Notes: generated from the letters alone by a model not told the origin. Positions 9,214 through 18,888 are shown, counted from the first letter of the stretch. The stretch is DNA of 64,000 nt from Pseudomarimonas arenosa (GCF_014841215.1 NZ_JACYTR010000001.1:62001-126000), one strand, 5' to 3'. Made by a program: numbers and translations.

Positions 9214-10374
9214 TCAGGCAGCGGCCGCCACGGCCTTCTTGGCCGCGTCGTTCAGGTCGTCGGCAGGAATCAGGGCCAGTCCGCTGTTGGCCAGCAAGGC
9301 CTTGCCCTTGTCGACATTGGTGCCTTCCAGCCGCACCACCACCGGAATGGTCACGCCGACGTCCTTCACCGCGGCGATGATGCCCTCGGCGATCATGTCG
9401 CAGCGCACGATGCCGCCGAAGATGTTGACCAGGATGGCCTTGACCTTGTGCGAGGCCAGAATCAGCTTGAACGCCTCGGTCACGCGCTCACGCGTGGCGC
9501 CGCCGCCGACATCGAGGAAATTGGCCGGTTCACCGCCGTTGAGCTTGATCACATCCATGGTCGCCATGGCCAGACCGGCGCCGTTCACCATGCAGCCGAT
9601 ATTGCCGTCCATGGTGACGTAGTTGAGGTCGTGCTCGGCCGCCTCGGCCTCCTGCTCGTCTTCCTGCGCGCGGTCACGCATGGCGACCAGACGGGTCTGA
9701 CGGAAACCAGCGTTGTCATCGGAGTTGACCTTGCCATCCAGCGCCACCAGATCACCATTGCTGATGATCGCCAGCGGATTCAGCTCGACCAGGGACAGGT
9801 CTTTCTCGTTGAACAGCTTGAACAGGCCCATCATGATCTTGGTCAGCTGATTGGCCTGCTTGGCGTTGAGGCCCATGCCGAAGCCGATCTGCCGACACTG
9901 AAAGGCTTGCAGCCCTTGCACGAACTGCACCTGGACGGTGTGGATGGCGTCCGGATTCTCTTCCGCCACCTTCTCGATCTCGACACCGCCTTCGGCCGAG
10001 GCAATAAAGCTGATGCTCTTCGAAGAGCGATCCACCAGCACCGACAGGTACAGCTCCTTGGCAATATCGGTGGCTTCAGTGATCAGCACGCAATCCACCG
10101 GCAGCGCGCGACCACCGGACTGGTAGGTGGCCATCTTCTTACCGAGCATGCCGGCCGCAGCCTCACGCACGTCATCCAGTGATTTGACCAGCTTGACGCC
10201 GCCGGCCTTGCCGCGGCCGCCGGCGTGAATCTGCGCCTTGACCACCCAGTGTTCGCCGCCGATCGCTTTGGCGGCCTCAACCGCTTGCTCGGGGGTACGC
10301 GCTACGCGGCCCACCGGGACCGGAATGCCGTACTCGGCAAACAATTCTTTCGCCTGATACTCGTGGAAGTTCAT
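9214..10374 (-). CDS. sucC: Succinyl-CoA synthetase beta subunit (ADP-forming)
   Basis: SucC supplies the ATP-grasp domain of succinyl-CoA ligase. From ATG 10374 it has 386 residues (E. coli 388) and begins [20 protein letters not shown], the family's standard N-terminus; the frame opens ten codons earlier but that extension is not conserved in style. [20 protein letters not shown] is the ATP-grasp lysine/glycine loop. [17 protein letters not shown]-like sequence ([18 protein letters not shown]) contacts the alpha subunit. It is divergent from pilS across 163 nt. Confidence 0.98.
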   Translation of the reverse strand: MNFHEYQAKELFAEYGIPVPVGRVARTPEQAVEAAKAIGGEHWVVKAQIHAGGRGKAGGVKLVKSLDDVREAAAGMLGKKMATYQSGGRALPVDCVLITEATDIAKELYLSVLVDRSSKSISFIASAEGGVEIEKVAEENPDAIHTVQVQFVQGLQAFQCRQIGFGMGLNAKQANQLTKIMMGLFKLFNEKDLSLVELNPLAIISNGDLVALDGKVNSDDNAGFRQTRLVAMRDRAQEDEQEAEAAEHDLNYVTMDGNIGCMVNGAGLAMATMDVIKLNGGEPANFLDVGGGATRERVTEAFKLILASHKVKAILVNIFGGIVRCDMIAEGIIAAVKDVGVTIPVVVRLEGTNVDKGKALLANSGLALIPADDLNDAAKKAVAAAA

Positions 10375-10537
10375 GCTGCACCTGAGAATTGTGAAGAGGA
10401 GCACCGGGCGACGCAGCGGCGTGGTTGAGAGGTCGCATGAGACCCGGTACAGAGCGCCGGTATTGTGGCGAACGGCCCGCCCAAAGGCAAAACTTCTGCG
10501 CTTCCCACTTTGGTCGCAGGTCCGTTAGTGTGCCCGA

Positions 10538-12202
10538 ATGAGCACCGCCCCTCCTCCTGCCGCACCCACTTTGACCGACCAAACCGCGCCGCAGCAGCGC
10601 CGCCGGCTGCGCGCCAGCGCGGTCGATCGCGCGGCGCTGCGTCGGGAGGCGTATTTCTTCACCCTGTGGCGTGCGTTTCAGGCCGCCGTACTGGCCTTCT
10701 TCGTCTTCAGCCCTGCCGGCCTGGAGGTCACCGAACTACGCCAGCCGGCGCTCGGTCGCGCGCTGTCGGTGTCCTACCTGATCTTTGCCGTGCTGATCTT
10801 TCTGCCGACCATCCGCGCGCGGGCGCGCTTGTCCTGGCTGGCAGCCGTCGGCATCGTTGTCGACATTCTGGTCACGGCCACCGCCCGCGCCGTTCTGGAT
10901 GGCCCGGACATCGGTCTCTCCCTGCTGCTGATCGTGAATGTCGGGGCCTGTGCGCTGCTGCTGCCGTTTCGCTGGGGCATTGGCTTTGCGGCGCTGGCCG
11001 GGGCTGCCACCACCGGCGAGTTCGTACTGACCGGCATTTACCAGTGGTCGGATCGCGGAAGTGCCATCGAAACGGCGATGCTGTGCGTGACCTATCTCAC
11101 CGCCGCAGTGCTTTGCTACCAGCTGGGAAAGCAGCTGCGCGACAGCTTGGCACTGGCCGAACAGCATGGAGCCCGTGCTGAAAGTCTGGCTGAGGTCAAC
11201 GAGCTGGTGATTCGGCGCATGCGATCCGGCGTCGCCGTGGTCGATCAAAACATGCAGATCCGCCTACTGAATGAGACCGGCTGGCATCTCCTCGGTGCCC
11301 CACCCAGTGGCAAGCGCGATCTGCGAGCGATCAGCCCGGTGCTGGCCAGCCGTGTTGCCGAGTGGCTTGGCGCACCCAAGGAGGTTGAAGACAGCACCCT
11401 GCAACTGCGACCCGACCTGCCTTCGGTCATCCCGCGGATGACGCGCCTTGGCACGCGCGAAGAGCTCTACCTGATCTTTCTGGACGATGGCTCCTTGGTC
11501 TCGCGGCGTGCCGAGGCGCTGACCCTGGCCACGCTGGGACGCCTGTCGGCCTCGATCGCGCACGAGATTCGCAATCCGCTGGCCGCCATCCAACATGCCG
11601 CTCAGCTGCTGGAAGAGTCAACCGAGCTTCCGGCTGAGGATCGCCGACTGATCGAGATCATGCTCAATCATTGCCACCGAATGAACGGCATCGTCGAAAA
11701 TGTGCTGGCGCTGTCGCGACGCGAACGCTCACGGCCAGAGTCGATCGACATCTGCGAGTGGATTTCCAACTATGTCACCGACTATCGCAGTGATCACTTC
11801 CTCGACCCCGAAACTCTGCATCAGGGAATCTGCCACGCCAATGTTCGCGCGGTGGTCGACCCCTCACAGTTGCATCAGGTGCTGGGCATCCTGGTCAGCA
11901 ATGCGCTGAAGCATGGGCACCGACCGGGCGAGCCCGCTCGGATCGTGATTCATGCCCTGGCCGATAGTGAATCGGGCTTTCCCACCATCGACGTCTGCGA
12001 CAGTGGCCCCGGCATTCCGGAGGCCATGCGAGAGCGGATTTTCGATCCTTTCTTCACCACCAGCGACGTCGGGAGCGGCCTCGGCCTGTACATCGCCAAG
12101 GCCCTATGTGAGGCCAACCAAGCATCCCTGGAATACCTGCCGGAAGAGGGCGAACAGCCGAGCCGTTTCCGCCTGACCCTGGCGCGGGCATTCGACAGCT
12201 GA
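10538..12202 (+). CDS. pilS: Type IV pilus sensor histidine kinase PilS
   Basis: PilS is the membrane kinase of the PilSR system that controls sigma-54-dependent pilA transcription. The 554-residue protein has about six hydrophobic segments in residues 45–205, a cytoplasmic PAS-like region ([21 protein letters not shown]), a HisKA domain with H342 in [16 protein letters not shown], and an HATPase domain with [14 protein letters not shown] (N box), [10 protein letters not shown] (G1) and [12 protein letters not shown] (G2). In Pseudomonas aeruginosa PilS senses pilin in the inner membrane; the same is assumed here. Start ATG 10538 gives [12 protein letters not shown]. pilR follows after an 81-nt gap. 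Confidence 0.95.
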   Translation: MSTAPPPAAPTLTDQTAPQQRRRLRASAVDRAALRREAYFFTLWRAFQAAVLAFFVFSPAGLEVTELRQPALGRALSVSYLIFAVLIFLPTIRARARLSWLAAVGIVVDILVTATARAVLDGPDIGLSLLLIVNVGACALLLPFRWGIGFAALAGAATTGEFVLTGIYQWSDRGSAIETAMLCVTYLTAAVLCYQLGKQLRDSLALAEQHGARAESLAEVNELVIRRMRSGVAVVDQNMQIRLLNETGWHLLGAPPSGKRDLRAISPVLASRVAEWLGAPKEVEDSTLQLRPDLPSVIPRMTRLGTREELYLIFLDDGSLVSRRAEALTLATLGRLSASIAHEIRNPLAAIQHAAQLLEESTELPAEDRRLIEIMLNHCHRMNGIVENVLALSRRERSRPESIDICEWISNYVTDYRSDHFLDPETLHQGICHANVRAVVDPSQLHQVLGILVSNALKHGHRPGEPARIVIHALADSESGFPTIDVCDSGPGIPEAMRERIFDPFFTTSDVGSGLGLYIAKALCEANQASLEYLPEEGEQPSRFRLTLARAFDS

Positions 12203-12283
12203 GCGGCCGATTCGGCAATCGCCCCCCGTGACCTGTTTATGCAATGGCGCTAAAGTGGGCGCGGCCTGCCCTTGGATCTGTCC

Positions 12284-13669
12284 ATGCTGTCGACCCGTTC
12301 TGCCCTGATCGTCGATGACGAGCGAGATATTCGCGAACTGCTCTCACTGACGCTGACGCGAATGGGTCTAAAGGTCGATACCGCCGCCGACCTGGCATCG
12401 GCGCAGAAGCTGCTGGGCGGCAAGAGTTACGACCTATGCTTCACCGACATGCGCCTGCCTGACGGCTCCGGACAGCTGCTGATCGAGCTGATCGCCAGCC
12501 GCTACCCCGACACACCGGTCGCCATGATCACCGCCCATGGCAATGTCGATGCAGCGGTTCAGGCCCTCAAGGCCGGCGCCTTTGATTTCGTTTCCAAACC
12601 GGTGGACCTGCATGTTCTGCGACGCATGGTGCAGAACGCCCTGCAGCTGTCAGAGCAACGCCGGGCCCAGCTGCAACTCAGCAACAACAAGCTGCTGGGG
12701 GATTCCACGCCAATCACCCAACTGCGCTCAATGATCGCCAAGGTCGCACGCAGCCAGGCCCCCGTGTTTATCAGCGGCGAATCCGGCGTGGGCAAGGAAC
12801 TGGTGGCGCGGCTTATCCACGAGCAGGGGCCGCGTGCGGAGGCGCCCTTTGTACCGGTGAACTGTGGCGCCATTCCGACCGAATTGATGGAGAGCGAGTT
12901 CTTCGGCCATCGCAAAGGCAGCTTCACCGGCGCCATCGCCGACAAGGAAGGCCTGTTTCAGGCCGCGCAGGGCGGCACGTTGTTTCTGGACGAGGTGGCC
13001 GAACTGCCGCTGCACATGCAGGTCAAGCTGCTTCGGGTGATTCAGGAGAAATCGGTACGGCCGATCGGTGCCAACACCGAAAACCCGATTGACGTCCGCA
13101 TTCTCTCGGCCACTCACACCAACCTCAACGACCGCGTGCAGGATGGCCGCTTCCGCCACGATTTGTTCTATCGCATCAATGTGATCGAGCTGCACGTGCC
13201 GCCGCTGCGCAAGCGCACTGAAGACATCGCCCTGCTCGCCGATGCCATCCTGCGCAAGCTCGCCGCCGAAAACGGCGACCCCGGCTACCAACTGGCCGCT
13301 GATGCCAGCAAAGCACTGCGTTACTACCCGTTCCCCGGCAATGTACGCGAACTGGAAAACATCCTCGAACGCGCTGTCGCCCTGTGCGATGCCGGCACCA
13401 TCCACGAAGAGGATCTGCGCCTGCCCAGCAACAGCCCAACGCCCGTCCCGACCGAGGTCGTGCGCAACGGCGACGAAGTGGCTGAACCTCCTGCACCGAT
13501 GAGCGTGCCAAGCGGCGACGCCCTGCCTGACTTCATCGAGTCACTGGAGCGCGAAGCGATCCAGAAGGCTCTGATCGAGTGCAAGTACAACAAGACCAAG
13601 GCCGCCGCAAAACTCGGCATCACCTTCCGCGCGATGCGCTACAAGCTGAAGAAACTGGGAATCGAATGA
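12284..13669 (+). CDS. pilR: Sigma-54 response regulator PilR
   Basis: PilR is the enhancer-binding activator of pilA. The 461 residues show a receiver domain (LIVDDERDIREL; phospho-acceptor Asp in CFTDMRLPDGSG), an AAA+ sigma-54 interaction domain with Walker A GESGVGKE, the sigma-54 contact loop GSFTGA (a usual variant of GAFTGA in PilR), and LFLDEVAELPLHMQVKLLRV, then a C-terminal Fis-type helix-turn-helix (KTKAAAKLGITFRAMRYKLK). A TTG twelve bases upstream keeps the frame, but ATG 12284 (MLSTRSALIVDDE) is the better start. Its stop overlaps the next gene's ATG by 4 nt. Confidence 0.95.
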   Translation: MLSTRSALIVDDERDIRELLSLTLTRMGLKVDTAADLASAQKLLGGKSYDLCFTDMRLPDGSGQLLIELIASRYPDTPVAMITAHGNVDAAVQALKAGAFDFVSKPVDLHVLRRMVQNALQLSEQRRAQLQLSNNKLLGDSTPITQLRSMIAKVARSQAPVFISGESGVGKELVARLIHEQGPRAEAPFVPVNCGAIPTELMESEFFGHRKGSFTGAIADKEGLFQAAQGGTLFLDEVAELPLHMQVKLLRVIQEKSVRPIGANTENPIDVRILSATHTNLNDRVQDGRFRHDLFYRINVIELHVPPLRKRTEDIALLADAILRKLAAENGDPGYQLAADASKALRYYPFPGNVRELENILERAVALCDAGTIHEEDLRLPSNSPTPVPTEVVRNGDEVAEPPAPMSVPSGDALPDFIESLEREAIQKALIECKYNKTKAAAKLGITFRAMRYKLKKLGIE

Positions 13670-14469
13670 CGATGCAAGAGCAGCAACCTACCCCCCCCCG
13701 TTCAATTGGTCGCTGGAGTGCAGCCGGCATTCACCTGCTGATCAGCGCCACCGTAGTGGGCGTTGTCGCAGCAGTACTCATTGGACTTTGGTACGGCTGG
13801 ACTCTGTTCGGCGCACTGGGTGCCGACCAACTCCTGCTAATTCTGGCCTCGGTCGATGTCATCGCCGGCCCCCTGCTGACCCTGATCGTCTACCGCGCCG
13901 GCAAACCCAGCCTACGCTTCGACCTCACTGTCATTGCTCTGCTGCAGGCAGCCTTCCTGTCCTACGGCGTGTACATCATGGCGCAATCGCGCCCGGCCTT
14001 TATCGTCGGGGTTTTCGATCGCTTCGATGTGGTGTTTGCGAACGAGACCGATCCTGATCGGCTGGCAAGCTCGCCTCTCGCTGAGGCTAGACAGCTGTCC
14101 TGGACTGGTCCGGTTTGGATTGGCGCGCAGATGGGCCGCAACTCAACGGAGTCGCTGGAATTGGTCTTTTCTGGCGCAGCAGGTGAAGACATCCACCAAA
14201 AGCCTGAGCGCTACATCCCGCTCGATCAAGTCAGCCTGGGACTGGCACAGAACGGGAAGCCCCTTGGCCGACTCCAGACCGACAGCGCCACGCTTGAGAG
14301 CATGATGCAAGTTATCGGCAAAGCAGGCGTACCTCGGGAAGACGCCCGCTTTGTTCCATTGACCTCACGCCGCGGCGACGCCACCGTGGTGCTGGATGTA
14401 CGAAATGGCACGGTGCTGGGGATATTTCCGACCGACCCGTGGAACGTCACCAATGCCGACAATAACTGA
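13666..14469 (+). CDS. TfpX/TfpZ-family type IV pilin accessory protein
   Basis: This 267-residue inner-membrane protein resembles the TfpX/TfpZ family, small membrane factors that raise the surface level of particular type IV pilins, probably as pilin-specific chaperones. Visible features are an N-terminal hydrophobic helix (about 18–45), a second helix containing the family-type motif SVDVIAGPLLTLIVYR, a third near 85–107, and a C-terminal periplasmic part from about 110 (FIVGVFDRFDVVFANETDP). ATG 13666 has GGGA 5 nt upstream and overlaps the pilR stop (ATGA), so translation is coupled to pilR; ATG 13672 is an alternative. Placement between pilR and pilA rather than just after pilA is unusual. 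The assignment rests on recognised motifs and context. Confidence 0.8.
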   Translation: MTMQEQQPTPPRSIGRWSAAGIHLLISATVVGVVAAVLIGLWYGWTLFGALGADQLLLILASVDVIAGPLLTLIVYRAGKPSLRFDLTVIALLQAAFLSYGVYIMAQSRPAFIVGVFDRFDVVFANETDPDRLASSPLAEARQLSWTGPVWIGAQMGRNSTESLELVFSGAAGEDIHQKPERYIPLDQVSLGLAQNGKPLGRLQTDSATLESMMQVIGKAGVPREDARFVPLTSRRGDATVVLDVRNGTVLGIFPTDPWNVTNADNN

Positions 14470-14481
14470 CGCAATGCGTCA
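14467..14481. promoter_or_regulatory. Palindrome upstream of the pilA promoter
   Basis: TGACGC-AAT-GCGTCA is a perfect 6-bp dyad that includes the stop codon of the TfpZ-like gene. It lies about 80 bp upstream of the sigma-54 -24 element, within the range where PilR enhancer sites occur. It could equally be a short hairpin at the end of the pilSR-tfpZ message. PilR binding is an inference. Confidence 0.3.
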
Positions 14482-14546
14482 CTGTTGAACGCGACGCCAG
14501 ACATTCAAGCTGCCATCGACCCCACGCAACACCCCCGCATGGAAGG

Positions 14547-14564
14547 CTGGCACGACTTCTGCTT
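14547..14564 (+). promoter_or_regulatory. Sigma-54 promoter of pilA
   Basis: CTGGCACGACTTCTGCTT matches the sigma-54 consensus TGGCACG-N4-TTGC, with the invariant GG (14549–14550) and GC (14561–14562) exactly 10 nt apart. Transcription would start near 14574, giving a leader of about 80 nt before the pilA ATG. The PilS/PilR pair immediately upstream fits. Confidence 0.88.
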
Positions 14565-14654
14565 TAATCGACCTGCGGGTGAGAGCCAGAATGGACACAG
14601 GTTCGATGCCACGCGTTATGCTTAATCCACTCACGCTATAGCGGGGATTTCACT

Positions 14655-15176
14655 ATGAAGAATATGAAAGGCTTCACCTTGATCGAACTGATGATCGTGA
14701 TCGCGATCATCGGCATCCTGATGGCCATCGCCATTCCGGCCTACTCCGACTACACCGTTCGCACCCGCATCAGCGAATGTGTCAACGGCGCCGGGCCGTC
14801 TAAGTTGCTGATCTCGGAAACGTTCACCTCGATCGCTTCAATGCCTCAGCCTGACGCCGTCGGTCGTGTGCTTCGCACCACGAACTACTGCGAAGGCGCC
14901 ACCAGCACCTATACCCGCACCGGCATTCGTGACAGCATCCTGTACTTGGACATCCTTGAGACCGTCAGCGGTACCCGTTCGGGCGTTGGTGCACCTGCGA
15001 GCGTCACCGACCTGGGAGTTCAGCTGAATGCTTACGGTTGCTCGACCCAGAACAATGATGTCGAGTGGGTTTGCGGTGGTGGTCCGGGCGTCGATGCGTC
15101 CGAGCTGAAGTACCTGCCGACCTCCTGCCGTATTCTGAATGCGGCGATCACTCGTCCGGTGGCGATTTGCCCGTAA
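14655..15176 (+). CDS. pilA: Type IV major pilin PilA
   Basis: PilA is the structural subunit of the type IV pilus. The leader MKNMKG is followed by the mature N-terminus [20 protein letters not shown]: PilD cuts after Gly6, Phe7 becomes residue 1, and Glu5 of the mature protein is present. The 173-residue precursor has six cysteines outside the helix; the last loop, from VCGGG to TSC, would be the disulfide-bonded D-region. The segment [14 protein letters not shown] is rich in Ser/Thr, a conceivable O-glycosylation patch next to the glycosyltransferase genes. It is monocistronic: a sigma-54 promoter precedes it and a strong terminator follows. Confidence 0.96.
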   Translation: MKNMKGFTLIELMIVIAIIGILMAIAIPAYSDYTVRTRISECVNGAGPSKLLISETFTSIASMPQPDAVGRVLRTTNYCEGATSTYTRTGIRDSILYLDILETVSGTRSGVGAPASVTDLGVQLNAYGCSTQNNDVEWVCGGGPGVDASELKYLPTSCRILNAAITRPVAICP

Positions 15177-15206
15177 GCTAACCAATCGCAATTCAGTTGT
15201 GAAAAG

Positions 15207-15238
15207 ACAGCACCGCCAACGCGGTGCTGTTTTTTTTT
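15207..15238 (+). terminator. Intrinsic terminator of pilA
   Basis: ACAGCACCGC (15207–15216), loop CAAC and GCGGTGCTGT (15221–15230) form a perfect 10-bp stem followed by a run of T to 15238. It lies 31 nt after the pilA stop and separates pilA from the glycosyltransferase genes. Confidence 0.95.
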
Positions 15239-15307
15239 GCCCATCGATTGCCGCGAGCCGCGCGATCCTTTAGGTATGAACACCTCACCAGCACTGCACA
15301 GCACCTT

Positions 15308-16975
15308 ATGAGCTTTGTGTATTCCAGCGCGGCGACCCGCAAGCTACCCTGGCTCTTGCTGTTGACAGCCACCGCCTTCATCCCGGGGCTACTAGGCCCC
15401 TTCGTGCTCGACGATCACGCAAATTTTCAATTGCTGTTCGCTTGGTGGAGCGGTGAAACCTCGCTCAGCAGGGCCATTTTCGACAACGGCTCTGGGCCGC
15501 TTCAGAGACCAATTTCCTATTTGACGTTCGCAATGAACATGGCGATCTTTGGCGAACAGCCCTTCGGCTTCAAGGCATTGAGCCTTGTTTTTCACCTGCT
15601 CACGGCGCTTGCGCTGGCAGCACTGTTGAATCGCCTCCTCACCGTTCACGGGATGAATGAACGTCGCGCCGCAGCATGGTCAATGATTTGCGCGGCCGCC
15701 TGGGCAATCCATCCCCTGCAAGTGAGCACCGTGCTGTACTCGGTGCAGCGCATGGAGGTGCTCTCCTCCCTAGCGCAGATTCTTGCGGTACTGGCCTACA
15801 TCCAAGGACGGACATTGCAGGCAAGTCAAGCTCGAACCGGGCTGCTCTGGCTGTGGCTGGCTTTCCCGGCAACCATGGCAGCGGGAATGCTGTGTAAGGA
15901 GAACGCCATTCTGGCCTTGCCTTTGGCTTTGGCCGTAGAAGTCTCAGCATTGAACTGCCTCCCAAAGACCCGGTCGGTCTGGGCCTGGACCGGTATTCTC
16001 TGCTTGGGCGTGGTTGCTATCGTTCTGTTCGCGGCGACCGACCCCGGATACTTCTTCGGTGGCTATGCAGCGCGAGATTTCGACCTCTGGCAGCGGCTGA
16101 TCACCGAACCACGGGTGCTCTCTCACTACTTGCTCGCGACTTTCCTGCCTTTCGACCAGAACCTGTATCTGTTTCGAGACGGGCTGCCTATCTCAACCAG
16201 TTGGGCTCAACCCATTTCCACCCTGCTGAGCATCGTTGGCCTGTTGGCCGTGTCGGCGCTTGCATTCGGTATTCGTCGTTCGCGACCGCTGCTTTCGCTG
16301 GGCCTGTTGTGGTGGTTGGTCTGCCACAGCCTGGAGGCTGGCCCTCTGTCACTCGAACTCGCGTTCGAGCATCGCAACTACCTGGCGCTCGCTGGACTGT
16401 TAATTGCCGCTTTGGGTTTGGCTCCGACGAAACTTCTGGCTCATCGCCACTCACTGTGGCTCGCTTCGATAAGCCTATTGCTCCCACTCTGGCTGCTTTG
16501 CGTACAACGCTCCTATGCGTGGGGCGATCTTGATCGCTTGTTGTCTGCCGAGAGTCCGCCGCCCCCCCAGGTTTCCCGGCGATTGCAGGTGATTGAAATT
16601 GCCCGTGGAATTGAGGCAAACGACCCGGGCAGGACTCAGCGCGCGTTTGCTGCGCTGGAGAACAGCGGCGCGGACAATGCAACCATTGCCGCCACCTGGC
16701 ACGCCATTGTCGACTGCAGCCTAGAGGCCAAACTGTCGCCTTCACGACGAGCTGCCTTCATGCAATCCAGACCCAGCGTGATGACGTTTCAACACGCAAA
16801 TTGGTTGGGCATGCTGTCGCGACGCGTCGACAACGGGGGCTGTGACGGGTTGACTCCCGCAGACCTCCAAACCACGGTTGTACGATGGCTGGAACATCTG
16901 AAGAAACCTCCCCACGCGATCAGTATGCGGCAACTGCGCGACCAGCGATTGCTGCCCCAGGATGCTGAGCGATGA
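15308..16975 (+). CDS. Polytopic GT-C (TMTC-like) putative protein glycosyltransferase, paralog 1
   Basis: This 555-residue membrane protein has about ten hydrophobic segments and a soluble C-terminal tail. Motifs of the GT-C/TMTC-like family are visible: the acidic pair in FVLDDHANF (D35-D36, the presumed metal/donor site of the first periplasmic loop), HPLQVSTVLYSVQRM, CKENAIL, and FEHRNYLAL. Such enzymes use polyprenyl-phosphate sugars and act on the periplasmic side. Its place directly after pilA suggests the pilin as acceptor (inference). The frame is open from 15224, but that lies in the pilA terminator, so ATG 15308 was chosen. Its stop overlaps the next paralog's ATG by 4 nt. Base composition looks less GC-rich than in the flanking housekeeping genes. 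Confidence 0.72.
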   Translation: MSFVYSSAATRKLPWLLLLTATAFIPGLLGPFVLDDHANFQLLFAWWSGETSLSRAIFDNGSGPLQRPISYLTFAMNMAIFGEQPFGFKALSLVFHLLTALALAALLNRLLTVHGMNERRAAAWSMICAAAWAIHPLQVSTVLYSVQRMEVLSSLAQILAVLAYIQGRTLQASQARTGLLWLWLAFPATMAAGMLCKENAILALPLALAVEVSALNCLPKTRSVWAWTGILCLGVVAIVLFAATDPGYFFGGYAARDFDLWQRLITEPRVLSHYLLATFLPFDQNLYLFRDGLPISTSWAQPISTLLSIVGLLAVSALAFGIRRSRPLLSLGLLWWLVCHSLEAGPLSLELAFEHRNYLALAGLLIAALGLAPTKLLAHRHSLWLASISLLLPLWLLCVQRSYAWGDLDRLLSAESPPPPQVSRRLQVIEIARGIEANDPGRTQRAFAALENSGADNATIAATWHAIVDCSLEAKLSPSRRAAFMQSRPSVMTFQHANWLGMLSRRVDNGGCDGLTPADLQTTVVRWLEHLKKPPHAISMRQLRDQRLLPQDAER

Positions 16976-18888
16976 TCACTGGACTGCCGATGAAAGCCAA
17001 GGCTGTGGCGACTTGGGCGATTCTGGTCCTCATCTGCTCGGCAGCCTATTGGCCAGCGCTCAGCGGCCCCTATCTGCTTGATGACCTGACCGTTATCCCG
17101 CAGCTCGCCGGCGCTCGCGAAGCCGGGCTCGGCCTGTGGGAAACCTTGGCCATGGCCCCCCATCACGTCAGAGGTCGGGCGCTCGCCAACTTGAGTTTCG
17201 TGCTCACCCACGAACTGTCCGGCAGTGCCACAGCCTTTGGTTACAAGATGGGCAATTTGATCTTGCATATCGGTTTCGCCCTGCTGGTCCTGGTGCTGGC
17301 GCGAAAGCTGATGTCGATATCTGGCCATGACGAAAGTCGAGTCAATTCAACGGCAATGCTCTGCGCTGCTTCGGTGCTACTGCACCCCTTGTTGCTGAGC
17401 ACGGTCGCCTATCCTGTACAGAGAATGGCGCAACTGAGTGCATTGTTTTCTGTGCTCGCCATCCTGGCTTATGTCCATTGGCGCACGAGACTCGCCGAAG
17501 CAGAAGGGCACCCGGTCAAGAACGCTGGCCGCATTGGCCTGGTGCTGGTCTGTACCGCACTGGCCTACCTCGCAAAAGAGAATGGCGTACTTGTGCCGTT
17601 GTTCCTTGGGATTCTCGAGTTGACTGTCTTTCGGTGGCCGGCTCAGCAGAGCAAAGAGCGCAAATCATTTGAGCCCGGATTCGCCGCATGCATCGCGGGC
17701 CCCATCGTGCTGGGCACAGTGGCTTTCGCCTCCCGCTGGCCGGCGCTTTATGCCTACTACGACGAGCGCCCATTCACGTTGCTCGAGCGGGTGCTGACTC
17801 AGCTGCATGTACTTCCCGGCTACCTCGGTCTGATCTTCTGGCCGCGACCTGCATCGATGGGACTGTACCGAGATGACATCGCGATCGTGCAGCAGGTCGA
17901 TCTAGCAACATCGCTCTTCGCACTCTTATTGCTCAGTCTCATATCGATCGCCATCCTCATTCGACGTAAGGCGCCTATCCCTGCCATCGCCATTGCATGG
18001 TTCTTTGCCGCACACGCGCTGGAGTCAAGCGTGGTGCCGCTCGAGCTCTACTTCGAACACAGGAACTACTTGGCGATGTTCGGCCCCGCATTGCTGCTGG
18101 GATGGGCGTTGAGCATGTTCAAGCGGCGGGTTGCGATGGCCCTGGGTACTACGGCCTGTATCGCTCTGGCCCTTAGCACGCACGAGCGTGCTAAGGATTG
18201 GAGTTCGTTCGATAGGTTCATACGAGCCGAGTTTCAACACCACCCCGATTCCTTGAGGGCTGCGACTGAGCTGGCACTGATGCTCGAAAGCGATCCTACG
18301 AGCGAAGGCGAAGCGAAAGCGCTTGTCGAGTCTCTGAGGATCAGACACCCCATGCATGCACAACCTGCTCTTCTTGCCTGGTCGCTCCGCTGTCGCGGGG
18401 TCGACACGGAGCGGGTCGACTCAGACTGGTGGCAAGCAGCAACCTTGAACAAGGATTCCTTTCAGCTGTTTCAGTCAATTGCCGATCGCGTCGCTGACGG
18501 GCGTTGTCCTGCGATTGCAGCGAGTTCTATGGCAAGACTCGCCGCCGCGGCGGCCGGCAACCGTAGTCTTGCGCACAGCACGGACGCTCGCGCAGCATGG
18601 TTGCGCCAACAAGCTGCGCTGCACATGCTGGATGAGGACTGCGGCGCAGCCGCGCCTGCCTTGCGCGAAGCGATTTCGCTATCAGATGACGATCCACGAG
18701 ACTGGACTCTGCTGATGACCTGCCAGCTAAAGCTGCGCGACATGCCCGGCTATGCAGCAACTCGAGCGGCCATGCAACGCCGATTTGGGGCGGCGATGGC
18801 AGACATACTGCGCGAAGCTTCGGTCGCGACAAGCTCAAATCAATCGCCCAACGCCACCCGAGACGACCGCACCGGGGAAAGCCAATGA
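16972..18888 (+). CDS. Polytopic GT-C (TMTC-like) putative protein glycosyltransferase, paralog 2
   Basis: This 638-residue paralog of the upstream gene shares every motif: LLDD (D37-D38), HPLLLSTVAYPVQRM, AKENGVL and LELYFEHRNYLAM. About ten membrane segments fill residues 10–410. The remaining 220 residues are soluble and rich in helices spaced like TPR units (for instance AAPALREAISLSDDDPRDW), a tail common in the TMTC family. ATG 16972 overlaps the previous stop (ATGA); ATG 16990 (MKAKAVATW) is an alternative. Its own stop overlaps the aminotransferase ATG. Two adjacent paralogs suggest either two sugars or sites, or a heterodimer. The acceptor is unknown; pilin is the simplest guess. Confidence 0.7.
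   Translation: MITGLPMKAKAVATWAILVLICSAAYWPALSGPYLLDDLTVIPQLAGAREAGLGLWETLAMAPHHVRGRALANLSFVLTHELSGSATAFGYKMGNLILHIGFALLVLVLARKLMSISGHDESRVNSTAMLCAASVLLHPLLLSTVAYPVQRMAQLSALFSVLAILAYVHWRTRLAEAEGHPVKNAGRIGLVLVCTALAYLAKENGVLVPLFLGILELTVFRWPAQQSKERKSFEPGFAACIAGPIVLGTVAFASRWPALYAYYDERPFTLLERVLTQLHVLPGYLGLIFWPRPASMGLYRDDIAIVQQVDLATSLFALLLLSLISIAILIRRKAPIPAIAIAWFFAAHALESSVVPLELYFEHRNYLAMFGPALLLGWALSMFKRRVAMALGTTACIALALSTHERAKDWSSFDRFIRAEFQHHPDSLRAATELALMLESDPTSEGEAKALVESLRIRHPMHAQPALLAWSLRCRGVDTERVDSDWWQAATLNKDSFQLFQSIADRVADGRCPAIAASSMARLAAAAAGNRSLAHSTDARAAWLRQQAALHMLDEDCGAAAPALREAISLSDDDPRDWTLLMTCQLKLRDMPGYAATRAAMQRRFGAAMADILREASVATSSNQSPNATRDDRTGESQ

Noticed and set aside
15224-15307. 28-codon N-terminal extension of the first GT-C gene
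   Set aside because: It starts inside the pilA terminator stem and adds an Arg/Phe-rich stretch before a normal N-terminus at ATG 15308.
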